Source of the DNA: Xanthomonas bonasiae
GTDB lineage: Bacteria; Pseudomonadota; Gammaproteobacteria; Xanthomonadales; Xanthomonadaceae
Assembly (NCBI RefSeq): GCF_017163705.1
Contig: NZ_JAFIWB010000018.1
Location: 43,447 to 107,446 of the forward strand
DNA: 64,000 nt
Direction of reading: 5' to 3'
Made by a program: the position numbers and the translations under genes
In this document: one piece after another, positions 1 through 7,068 of the stretch
How the letters are laid out: each line of letters starts with the position of its first letter
How positions within the stretch are numbered: the first letter of the stretch is position 1
The notes under the pieces: generated by a model
The model's input: only the letters and a program-made list of their open reading frames with translations
Told to the model about the DNA's origin: nothing
The model's database searches: none

Positions 1-2
1 CG

Positions 3-437
3 CGGTTCGTGTTCGTGACCTCGGCCGCGGGCAAGGAGAAGCTCAAGCCGGCGCTGTCCGAAGGCAACCTGGCCAAGACCCTGGCCGCGCCGGTGACGGC
101 GATCGTCGCCCACGACGAGGATTTCCACGAGAAGCTGCCGTACCTGTTCCCGCACGCCGACGCCAAGAGCTGGTTCGACGGCCCGCGCGAAGGCCGCCGC
201 GAGTCGGCGTTCCGCAACGGCACGCTGCAGGGCGCCTACCTGATCCTGGCCGCGCGTTCGCTGGGCCTGGATGCCGGCCCGATGTCCGGCTTCGACAACG
301 CCAAGGTCGATGCGGCCTTCTTCGCCGGCACCGCGATCAAGTCCAACTTCCTGGTCAACCTGGGCTACGGCGATCCCGCCGGTCTGTTCCCGCGCCTGCC
401 GCGGCTGAGTTTCGACGAGGCCGCACGCATCGAGTAA
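3..437 (+). CDS. Malonic semialdehyde reductase-like nitroreductase (RutE/HadB family), 3' part
   Basis: The reading frame is open from the left edge, so the N-terminus lies outside the window. About 144 residues are seen, where the family usually has near 196. The visible part follows the RutE/YdfG-associated nitroreductase pattern: [30 protein letters not shown], then the FMN-contact segment [20 protein letters not shown] and [12 protein letters not shown], ending in [11 protein letters not shown]. In that family the protein is a flavin enzyme using NAD(P)H to reduce malonic semialdehyde to 3-hydroxypropionate, or related small carbonyls. The GTG at 9 is internal to the frame, not a start. 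No pyrimidine-degradation partners are visible here, so the physiological substrate is not settled. Confidence 0.85.
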   Translation, partial: RFVFVTSAAGKEKLKPALSEGNLAKTLAAPVTAIVAHDEDFHEKLPYLFPHADAKSWFDGPREGRRESAFRNGTLQGAYLILAARSLGLDAGPMSGFDNAKVDAAFFAGTAIKSNFLVNLGYGDPAGLFPRLPRLSFDEAARIE

Positions 438-523
438 GCCGGCTCGTTCCGCTGCACCCTCACACCGCTGTGCCTGCGCTTGCCGCAGTTTCCCAACCAC
501 CGATTTCTCCAGGAGCTCCGCCC

Positions 524-1162
524 ATGAACAAGACCCGCACCCTGCTGCTTCCGCTCGCCCTGGCGCTGGCCGTCGTCGTCGCCCAGCCCGTCAGCACCGC
601 CTTCGCCGCGCCGGCCGCCGCGGCCGCCACCGCGATCAAGGGCACCACCGGCACCTACAAGCTCGACCCGTCGCACACCGACGTGCTGGTGCAGTGGAGC
701 CACTTCGGCTTCTCCAACCCCAGCGCGCACTTCGGCGACGTCGACGGCACCCTGGTCTACAACGCCGAGAACGTGGGCAAGTCCAGCGTCCAGGTGACCC
801 TGCCGCTGTCGGGCCTCAACAGCTTCACCGCCAAGTTCGACGAGCACCTGAAGAGCGGCGACTTCTTCGACGCCGCCAAGTTCCCGACCGCCACCTTCAA
901 GAGCACCAAGGTCGCCGCCGCCGGCACCAACAAGCTGAGCGTGACGGGCGATCTGACCATCAAGGGCATCACCAAGCCGGTAGTGCTGGCGGTGACGCTC
1001 AACGGTGCCGGTCCGCACCCGATGAAGAAGGTGCCGGCGCTGGGCTTCGATGCCAGCACCACGATCAAGCGCAGCGACTTCGGCCTGGGCGCGTACGTGC
1101 CGAACGTCAGCGACGAGGTCAAGATCCGCATCACCACCGAGGCGCTGCAGGACGCGAAGTAA
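524..1162 (+). CDS. YceI family periplasmic protein
   Basis: 212 residues. The N-terminus is a clear signal peptide (MNKTRTLLLPLALALAVVV, cleavage probably after the AFA near residue 28). The mature part is the YceI lipocalin-like beta barrel: YKLDPSHTDVLVQWSHFGFS, a GDVDGTLVYN strand, LKSGDFFDAAKFPTATFKST, and ITKPVVLAVTLNG, ending FGLGAYVPNVSDEVKI. Family members bind polyisoprenoid lipids in the periplasm. Their exact role is unclear. The ATG at 524 is chosen over the upstream GTG at 470 because an AGGAG sits at 511-515 and the signal peptide begins there. A strong terminator follows, so it is probably monocistronic. Confidence 0.92.
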   Translation: MNKTRTLLLPLALALAVVVAQPVSTAFAAPAAAAATAIKGTTGTYKLDPSHTDVLVQWSHFGFSNPSAHFGDVDGTLVYNAENVGKSSVQVTLPLSGLNSFTAKFDEHLKSGDFFDAAKFPTATFKSTKVAAAGTNKLSVTGDLTIKGITKPVVLAVTLNGAGPHPMKKVPALGFDASTTIKRSDFGLGAYVPNVSDEVKIRITTEALQDAK

Positions 1163-1214
1163 GCCTGCGTGTTGCGCTGATGGCGGCGGCCTGAACCAGG
1201 CTGCCGCTTTCGAT

Positions 1215-1250
1215 GAAAACGCCCACCGCTTGGTGGGCGTTTTCGTTTGC
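1215..1250 (+). terminator. Rho-independent terminator after the YceI gene
   Basis: A perfect 13-bp stem (GAAAACGCCCACC at 1215-1227 pairing with 1232-1244) closes a 4-base GCTT loop. The A-rich left arm means the right arm ends in TTTTC followed by GTTT. Confidence 0.88.
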
Positions 1251-1331
1251 GCTGGCGTGGATGGAAATGCCGGCGGCCGCTGGCGGGGTTCTGCGGCGAT
1301 GCGCAGCCGTGGGCGTTGTCGGTTGGCTGCA

Positions 1332-1630
1332 GTCGGGACTGAAGTCCCTCCCACAAGGGGTCATGCCTTTTTGTGGGGGGGCATGCCTTAGTGGGTAGGA
1401 ACCATGCCTTTTGTGGGAAGCAGTCATGCTTTTTGTAGGAGGGACTTCAGTCCCGACGCATGACACCACAGCCTCCGCACCGCCCAGCCCTTATGTAGGA
1501 GCGGCTTCAGCCGCGACAGGAGAAGGAAACCGTTCGGATCGATCGAACCAAAGAAGCGTCGCGGCCGAAGCCGCTCCTACAGTGGCAGGCCAGCAATCAT
1601 GTTTTCTGTGGAAGGGACTTCAATCCCGAC
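1332..1630. repeat. Cluster of five REP-like palindromes
   Basis: Five copies of a ~23-bp palindrome lie between the YceI gene and the convergent siderophore-interacting protein gene, at 1332-1354, 1435-1457, 1495-1517, 1558-1580 and 1608-1630. Each has the form G-T-(A/G)-G-(A/G)-A-G + arm + TTCA + complementary arm. The arm is GGGAC in some and GCGGC in others, and the reverse orientation also occurs. Arm bases change on both sides together, so the hairpin is preserved. The same family recurs at 3296-4061, 37851, 51356, 60612 and 63523-64000. No other gene is seen from 1251 to 1680. Confidence 0.9.
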
Positions 1631-1680
1631 GCACGAAAACCACCCGCATCCACATCGATCGAGCGCGCAAGCGCACAGGC

Positions 1681-2472
1681 CTACGCCTCGTCCTCGCGCC
1701 CGGACTTCCAATACCCCGTCGCCCGGATCCACTCCTTCGGCACGTTGAGCCGGCCTTCGACGAACTTGCGCATCATCCGCGCGCGTGCCGATTCGCAGGC
1801 GATCCAGTAGAACGCGTCGCCGTCCGGCACTTCGAAATCGCGCAGCGCATCTTCCAGCAACTGGCTGCTCAGCACGGGCACGCCATTGCGTTCCAGCCAG
1901 GTGATGCGCACCTGCGCGCGCGACGGCAACGCCTGCCGGTCGGCGAAGCCGGGGATCTCGATCAGCGCCTCCACCTGCGCGCCGGCCGGCAACTCCTCCA
2001 GCCAGCGGCCGATCGCCGGCAGCGCGGTCTCGTCGCCGATCAGCACGTAGGCGGCGTAGTCGTCGGCGGCCACGAACGAGCCGCGCGGGCCGCCGACCAC
2101 CAGCGGGTCGCCCGGGTTGGCCCGCGCCGCCCAGCGGCAGGCCGGGCCATCGCCGTGCAGCACGAAATCCAGGGTCAGTTCCTGCGTCGCGGCGTCGTAG
2201 TGGCGCGGGGTGTAGTCGCGCGCCGGCGAGGGCGCGGCATCGGCCGGGTAGACCGGGCCGCTGTCGGTCATCGTCGGCAGCACGAATGCGCCGTCGGCGT
2301 TGGGGAAGAACAGCTTGACGTGATCGTCGGGTCCGGCGCTGACGAAGCCGTCCAGCGCCGGGCCGCCGACCACGATGCGGCGCATGTGCGGGGTCAGCGG
2401 TTGGGTACGCAGCACCCGCAGGTGGCGGATCCGCAGCGGATGGCGCAGCAGGCGGTTTTCATGGGTGTTCAT
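1681..2472 (-). CDS. Siderophore-interacting protein (FAD-binding ferric reductase, ViuB/YqjH type)
   Basis: 263 residues, normal for the family. It starts MNTHENRLLRHP and continues with the FAD-binding beta-barrel (LTPHMRRIVVGGPAL, DDHVKLFFPN, RDYTPRHYD, the RxYTxR flavin motif). The SIP C-terminal NAD(P)H domain follows (GDPLVVGGPRGSF, YVLIGDETALPAIGRWLEEL, FYWIACESARARMMRKF). Family members reduce ferric siderophores in the cytoplasm to release iron. The start at 2472 has AAGGA about 8 bases upstream. The PadR-type gene at 2557-3117 lies immediately upstream on the same strand with an 84-bp gap, so the two could share a promoter. In E. coli the homologues yqjH and yqjI are divergent. Confidence 0.92.
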   Translation of the reverse strand: MNTHENRLLRHPLRIRHLRVLRTQPLTPHMRRIVVGGPALDGFVSAGPDDHVKLFFPNADGAFVLPTMTDSGPVYPADAAPSPARDYTPRHYDAATQELTLDFVLHGDGPACRWAARANPGDPLVVGGPRGSFVAADDYAAYVLIGDETALPAIGRWLEELPAGAQVEALIEIPGFADRQALPSRAQVRITWLERNGVPVLSSQLLEDALRDFEVPDGDAFYWIACESARARMMRKFVEGRLNVPKEWIRATGYWKSGREDEA

Positions 2473-2556
2473 GCGAAAAGGTCCTTGGGGAAAGGGGGAG
2501 CGGCGCGTTGCGCCTGCGCAGAAGAAGGAGGGGTGGCAACGACGTGCGGGCAGCGC

Positions 2557-3117
2557 TCAACCATCGCCATCGCGTTCCATGCCGTCGGCGGCCTGGGCGA
2601 GCAGCTGCGCGACGCGTTCGATCTCCGCCTCGGTCCAGCGGCCGTGCCGGGCCAGCAGGCCATGCTTGATCCGGCGCATCGCCTCGCGCACCGGCGCCGG
2701 CACATTCGCGCGGACCAGCGCGCGGGCGCTGTGGTGGGTGCGTTCCACCGCCGCGTCCAGCTGCGCGCGCTGCGCCTGCACGAAGGCCAGGCCATCGGCG
2801 GTGATCGCGTAGCGCTTGCGCGCGGCACCGGCATCGGCCTGCACCAGGCCCTGCGCCTCCAGCTGCGCCAGGGTCGGGTAGACGGTGCCGGCGCTGGGCG
2901 TGTACAGCCCATGGAACAGATCGGCGACCGCGCGGATCAGCTCGTAGCCGTGGCGCGGCTGGGTTTCGATCATCGCCAGCAGCAGCAGGCGCAGGTCGCC
3001 ATGGCCGAGCGGGCGGCTGCCGCGGCCGCCGCCGCGGCCATGTGGGCCGCGGCCGGGGCTGTCCTCGTCGAACAGGCGGCGCGGGTGGCGGTGGCTGGGA
3101 TCGGTCGGGCGGGACAT
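2557..3117 (-). CDS. PadR family transcriptional regulator, YqjI-like
   Basis: 186 residues. A His/Arg/Gly-rich N-terminal tail (MSRPTDPSHRHPRRLFDEDS, then PHGRGGGRGSRPLGHGDLRL) precedes a PadR winged helix (LAMIETQPRHGYELIRAVAD, YTPSAGTVYPTLAQLEAQGL) and a helical C-terminal dimerisation region. The GRGGGR-GHGDLRL junction resembles E. coli YqjI, a nickel/iron-responsive repressor of the adjacent ferric reductase gene. The tail here has no cysteines and only a few histidines, where YqjI's is Cys/His-rich, so metal sensing may be weaker or different. The frame stays open far upstream through the repeats. The ATG at 3117 is taken because similarity begins there and an operator-like palindrome abuts it. 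Confidence 0.88.
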   Translation of the reverse strand: MSRPTDPSHRHPRRLFDEDSPGRGPHGRGGGRGSRPLGHGDLRLLLLAMIETQPRHGYELIRAVADLFHGLYTPSAGTVYPTLAQLEAQGLVQADAGAARKRYAITADGLAFVQAQRAQLDAAVERTHHSARALVRANVPAPVREAMRRIKHGLLARHGRWTEAEIERVAQLLAQAADGMERDGDG

Positions 3118-3158
3118 CGTTTCGATATGTCTAAGTTTCGCGAAACGATATATCGAAT
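3116..3158. promoter_or_regulatory. Operator-like palindromes upstream of the PadR gene
   Basis: Directly before the PadR start are two nested symmetries: ATCGTTTC at 3116-3123 inverted as GAAACGAT at 3142-3149, and the perfect palindrome TTTCGCGAAA at 3136-3145. ATAT sits on both sides (3126-3129 and 3148-3153). This A+T-rich, symmetric patch in GC-rich DNA is where autoregulation by the PadR protein would be expected. Binding is inferred, not shown. Confidence 0.55.
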
Positions 3159-3295
3159 CCGGGTGACGGGCAAGGCCGTGAGGGCGGGGCCTGTGCAGGT
3201 GGGGTTGGGGATCGTTCAGCGGCGCGGCCGGGCAGGTGGCTGGCGCCTTGGTGTTGCGCGGCGTGTGGTGTGCGGGGCGCGGCTTGGTTGGTCGC

Positions 3296-3318
3296 GTCGC
3301 GACTGAAGTCGCTCCCAC
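3296..3318. repeat. REP-like palindrome
   Basis: Single copy of the genome-wide palindrome (arms GTCGCGACTGAAG / CGCTCCCAC). It precedes the larger tandem array by about 100 bp. Between 3160 and 3416 nothing gene-like is seen beyond this element and a partial second one. Confidence 0.85.
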
Positions 3319-3416
3319 AGAGGAAGTCGCCCCCACAAAAAGCACGGGGCCGGAAGTGGTACCGGAAGACAAGGCCCGCCTTGCGGGCAGTCCGCGGTGC
3401 GCTGTGCAGCACCGTT

Positions 3417-4061
3417 GTGGGAGCGACTTCAGTCGCGACGCGGGATCGGTCGGTGATCGGCTTCGGTGCCTGCCTGTCGGGGCTGAAGCCCCTCCTACAG
3501 TGCACCGGTCGGGTTGGTCGCGCACTTTCGCCGGTTGCGCGCTTTTTGTAGGAGCGGCTTCAGCCGCGACCACCGGCGTCTTCAGGCGCTCGGGTTCCGG
3601 ACGCTGTCGGGACTGAAGTCCCTCCCGCGATGCAGCGCGCCGCCGACCTGTACGCTTCCCTGTGGGAGCGACTTCAGTCGCGACGCGGGATCGGTCGGTG
3701 GTCGGCTTCGGGGCCTGCCTGTCGGGGCTGAAGCTCCTCCTACAGTGCACCGGTCGGGTTGGTCGCGCACTTTCGAAGGTCGCACGCTTTTTTGTAGGAG
3801 CGGCTTCAGCCGCGACCAACGGCGTCGTCAGGCGCTCGGGCTCCGGACGCTGTCGGGACTGAAGTCCCTCCCACAATGCGGCGCGTTGGCGATCTGTACG
3901 CTTCCCTGTAGGAGCGACTTCAGTCGCGACGCGGGATCGGTCGGTAGTCGGCTTCGGTGCCTGCCTGTCGGGGCTGAAGCCCCTCCTACAGTGCGCCGGT
4001 CGGGTCGGTCGCGCACTTTCGAAGGTCGCGCGCTTTTTGTAGGAGCGGCTTCAGCCGCGAC
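3417..4061. repeat. Tandem array of a ~245-bp unit built from four palindromes
   Basis: About 2.6 copies of one unit start at 3417, 3662 and 3908, so the period is 245 then 246 bp. Each unit has, in order, a GTGGGAGCGACTTCAGTCG palindrome, an inverted GGGGCTGAAGC palindrome, a TAGGAGCGGCTTCAGCCGC palindrome and an inverted GGGACTGAAGTCCC palindrome. Conserved unique spacers (for example CGGGATCGGTCGGT and GGACGCTGTC) separate them. The third unit stops after its third palindrome, 9 bp before the STAS gene's stop codon. Copies are nearly identical, so the expansion is probably recent. Open frames across it are artefacts of the repeat. Confidence 0.92.
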
Positions 4062-4070
4062 GAACCCAGC

Positions 4071-4457
4071 TCAGCCGCCTTCGCCCTCCTCGAGCACCCG
4101 CCGCTGCATCTCGTCCAGGTAGTCGTCCAGTTCCTGCACCGAGGTGAAGATCTCGTTCAACGGCACCGCCTTGACCACGTCGAACACCTTGCGGATCTGC
4201 GGCTGCGGGTTGACCACCAGCACGCGGCCGTCGCGGGTGGCCAGCACCTTGCGCGCCTTGAAGATCGAGCGGATGCCGGCGCTGCTGATGTAGTCCAGGT
4301 GCGACAGGTCCAGCACCAGCGTGGTGATCTGCGTGGCCAGCAGCGGCGCCAATGCCTCGTCCAGCGCCTGGTAGGTATGCGTGTCCAGGCGCCCGCTGAG
4401 GGTGATGCGCTGGCGCCTGTCCTGGGTGGGGTCGATCTGCAGGCTCAACGTGGTCAT
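4071..4457 (-). CDS. STAS-domain anti-anti-sigma factor
   Basis: 128 residues forming one STAS domain: strands around ITLSGRLDTHTYQALDEAL, then LVLDLSHLDYISSAGIRSI, which holds the conserved phospho-acceptor serine (Ser58/59), and a C-terminal helix FTSVQELDDYLDEM. In SpoIIAA/RsbV systems the unphosphorylated form binds the kinase/anti-sigma partner and is recycled by a PP2C phosphatase. Both partners are encoded immediately upstream. The start codon (4455-4457) overlaps the preceding stop as ATGA, which implies translational coupling. The target sigma factor or other effector is not in the window. Confidence 0.9.
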   Translation of the reverse strand: MTTLSLQIDPTQDRRQRITLSGRLDTHTYQALDEALAPLLATQITTLVLDLSHLDYISSAGIRSIFKARKVLATRDGRVLVVNPQPQIRKVFDVVKAVPLNEIFTSVQELDDYLDEMQRRVLEEGEGG

Positions 4458-4894
4458 GCGGGGAACTCCTGGGGGGCGGGGTCGAAGGGTTGCAGCAAGG
4501 TGATGCGCACGACGTTGCGGCCGGCGTCGTGGCGGTAGTCGATGTGGTCGGCAAGCTGCCGCACCAGGTGCAGGCCGAGGCCGCCGATCGGGCGTTCGGC
4601 GATGTCCGCGTCCAGGTCCGGTGGCGGTGCGGTGCGCAGATCGAAGGCCGGGCCGCTGTCGTGGAATTCCAGCACCAGCGCGCCGCTGTCGACCTGCAAC
4701 ATCACCTCCACCGGCGGCTGTTCGCTGGCCAGGTGGCCGTGCTCGAGCGTATTGCAGGCCAGTTCCTCCACGATCAGCCGCGCCCGGTGCACGTGGTCCA
4801 GGACCACGCCGTGGCGCAGCAGCGCGGCCTCCAGCGTGTCGCTCAGCTGCGCCAGGGTGTCCAGCGCCGGCACCATCTGTAGCCGTAGTTTCAT
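4454..4894 (-). CDS. RsbW/SpoIIAB-like serine kinase, anti-sigma factor (HATPase_c)
   Basis: 146 residues with the GHKL ATPase fold. The N-box region is LIVEELACNTLEHGH, the G1-type segment is LEFHDSGPAFDL, and the G2 segment is IGGLGLHLVRQLADHIDY. Such proteins phosphorylate the cognate STAS protein and sequester a partner. It overlaps the upstream phosphatase gene (ATGA at 4891-4894) and the downstream STAS gene (ATGA at 4454-4457), giving a compact three-gene operon read right to left. Confidence 0.9.
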   Translation of the reverse strand: MKLRLQMVPALDTLAQLSDTLEAALLRHGVVLDHVHRARLIVEELACNTLEHGHLASEQPPVEVMLQVDSGALVLEFHDSGPAFDLRTAPPPDLDADIAERPIGGLGLHLVRQLADHIDYRHDAGRNVVRITLLQPFDPAPQEFPA

Positions 4895-6849
4895 GGGCTT
4901 CCCTCCCGGGTCGGATCCTGGCGCAACCGGATCGCCAGCAACGTAATGTCGTCGGATTGCGGTGCGGCCGCGGTGAACGCGTGCACGTCGGCCAGCACCC
5001 GCGCGCACTGCGCCTGCGCGTCGATGCCCGGCTGCAGCGCGGCCAGCAACCGCTCGGCGCCATAGGCCTGCAGGCGCGCATCCATCGCTTCGGTGATGCC
5101 GTCGGTATAGCTCAACAGCGTGGCGCCGGCGGCCAGGCGCCCGCGCACCACCGGGTAGCGGGTTTGCGGCTCGATCCCCAGCGGCGGCCCCGATTCCACC
5201 GCCAGCAACTGCGCGTGGCCGTCGGCGCCGAGCAGCACCGGCGGCTCGTGGCCGGCGCTGGACAGCCAGTAGTCGCCACTGTGCACGTCGATCAGCCCGC
5301 ACAGCACGGTGGCGAACATGCAGGTCTCGTTGCCCTCGACCATGCGTTGCGAAGCCGCGATCAGGATCGCGTCCGGCCGGTTGTGGCGGCGCGCGGCCAC
5401 CTCCAGCACGGTCATCGCCCGCGCCATGAACAGCGCCGCCGGCACGCCCTTGTCGGACACGTCGCCGACCACGAACCACAGCAGCCCCGGCTCGGTCTCG
5501 AAGAACTGGTAGAAATCGCCGCCGACCATCGTCGCCGGCTCCAGCAGCGCATAGGTTTCCAGGTGCTTGTGCGCGCTGTCGAAGGTGCGCCCGTCCGGCA
5601 GCATCGCCTGCTGGATGTCGCGCGCGATCGACAGCTCGCTCTGCATGCGCTGCCGCGCCTGCGCCAGCGTGGCGATCTCCGCCAGTTGGCGCTTGATCGA
5701 ACCGCGCGCGCTGTCGAACGCGCGCGCCATCACCCCCACCTCGTCCTGCCGCTCCACATGCCGCAGCGGATAGTCGAACTCGCCCTGGCTGAAATGCCCC
5801 GCCGAATTGGTCAGATCCTCGATCGGCCGCGCCAGCCGCGCTGTGTAGCGGTGCAGCAGCCACAGCCACAGCAGCAGCGCGGTGCCGCCACCCAGCCCCA
5901 CCCACAGCGCGATGCGGTTGAGCCCGGCCACGATGTAGCCCTCGGACACGGTCAGCGCGAAGGTCCAGCCGGTATCGCCGACCGCCGCGCTCTGGGTCAG
6001 GTAGCGCTCCCCGTCGGGCGCGGTGTGGGAAAAGCGCACCGGTGCGTGCGCGGCCACCGCCGCGGCCAGCGGCGACAGGTCTGGCCGCGCGCGCGCCACG
6101 TGCGCCTCCAGGGTGCGGTGGAAACGCAGCGCCGGGTCCGGATGCAGCACGAACAGCCCGTCCGGCGACAGCAGCATCGGCTGCAGCCCGGCATTGGCCG
6201 GCAGCTCGCCGACGATCGCCTGCAGCCGCTTCAGCGGCACGTCCACGCTGACCATGCCGATCGCAGGCGCCTGCACGCCGTCGCCGGGCAGGCGCAGCGG
6301 CAGGTTGTAGGTGGTGAGGTAGTCGCCGCCGGTGGAGGCGTCGCTGTACGGCTCGGACCACCACGGCGCTTGCGCCGTCAGCGTGCGCCGGTACCAGGGC
6401 ATGGTCCGGTAGTCGTAGCCCAGCGCATCGGCCGGCTGTTCGGTCACGCGGCCGTTGGCGCGCCGCAGGTGCCAGGCGAAGCCGCGGTCGTCGCCCTTCA
6501 GCGTGCCCGGCTCGATCACCAGCAGCGCCCCGGCGATGTCCGGGTCGCCCTCCAGCGTGGCGTGCAGCAGGCTGCGCAGGTTGAACGGCTGGCGCCCGAC
6601 CGCCGAGGCGCCGGCGGCGAGCGTGCGCCCGCTCACCTGCACCGAGCCCAGCGTCGCATCCAGGCTGCGCGCGGTCTGCTGCGCCAGCCCGGCCACCTCC
6701 TCGCGCGCATTGCGCACCACCACCTGGCGCGCGCCCAGGTAGAACAGCACCGCCAGGCCCAGCAGCAGCGCCACCTGGATCAGGCTGCCCCACAGCATCA
6801 GCCGGGTGCGCAGGCTGTGCCGCCAGGCGACCGCTGAAGCGTCCTGCAC
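4891..6849 (-). CDS. SpoIIE/RsbU-type PP2C phosphatase with periplasmic sensor and HAMP domain
   Basis: About 652 residues. A first membrane helix (MLWGSLIQVALLLGLAVLFY) is followed by a ~270-residue periplasmic double-Cache-like sensor (DYRTMPWYRRTL, GMVSVDVPLKRL, GDTGWTFALTVSE). Then come a second helix (GLGGGTALLLWLWLL), a HAMP segment (RPIEDLTNSAGHFSQGEFDY), a coiled-coil linker and the PP2C domain (EPATMVGGDFYQF, VVGDVSDKGVPAALFMA, LSSAGHEPPVLL, SYTDGITEAMD, QSDDITLLAI). It should dephosphorylate the downstream STAS protein in response to an external signal. No ATG precedes the first helix closely. The GTG at 6849 is the best start, and an ATG at 6798 is the alternative. Confidence 0.88.
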   Translation of the reverse strand: MQDASAVAWRHSLRTRLMLWGSLIQVALLLGLAVLFYLGARQVVVRNAREEVAGLAQQTARSLDATLGSVQVSGRTLAAGASAVGRQPFNLRSLLHATLEGDPDIAGALLVIEPGTLKGDDRGFAWHLRRANGRVTEQPADALGYDYRTMPWYRRTLTAQAPWWSEPYSDASTGGDYLTTYNLPLRLPGDGVQAPAIGMVSVDVPLKRLQAIVGELPANAGLQPMLLSPDGLFVLHPDPALRFHRTLEAHVARARPDLSPLAAAVAAHAPVRFSHTAPDGERYLTQSAAVGDTGWTFALTVSEGYIVAGLNRIALWVGLGGGTALLLWLWLLHRYTARLARPIEDLTNSAGHFSQGEFDYPLRHVERQDEVGVMARAFDSARGSIKRQLAEIATLAQARQRMQSELSIARDIQQAMLPDGRTFDSAHKHLETYALLEPATMVGGDFYQFFETEPGLLWFVVGDVSDKGVPAALFMARAMTVLEVAARRHNRPDAILIAASQRMVEGNETCMFATVLCGLIDVHSGDYWLSSAGHEPPVLLGADGHAQLLAVESGPPLGIEPQTRYPVVRGRLAAGATLLSYTDGITEAMDARLQAYGAERLLAALQPGIDAQAQCARVLADVHAFTAAAPQSDDITLLAIRLRQDPTREGSP

Positions 6850-7068
6850 TGACGAGAGGGCGGTAATGGCGGCGCTCCGCGGGAGTCGGCCCCGATCATA
6901 AGCGCAGCCGCGCCCCGCCGCGCGCCGGGTGTCGCGCGCTGTCCCGGGCCAATGTGACAGTCCGTTCCATACGCTGGCGTACGAGGTCCGGCGGGGCGGT
7001 TGCGCTACACTTGGAGGCTTCGAAAAACACATGCAATCGCGCGCGTGCGTGCGACCTACGGGAGCGCT

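Noticed and set aside
3200..4050. Several open frames of 60-200 codons on both strands rich in GLKPLLQ or SDFSRDA
   Set aside because: They are translations of the palindrome array, and the same peptides recur in every repeat cluster.
4454..6793. 779-codon open frame antisense/overlapping to the phosphatase
   Set aside because: Only its last 146 codons (the RsbW-like kinase) look like protein. The rest is an Arg/Ala/Gly-rich shadow of the phosphatase gene.
7000..7068. Extended aceE start at the GTG at 7000
   Set aside because: The extra residues do not resemble AceE, and a good GGGAG lies before the ATG at 7069.
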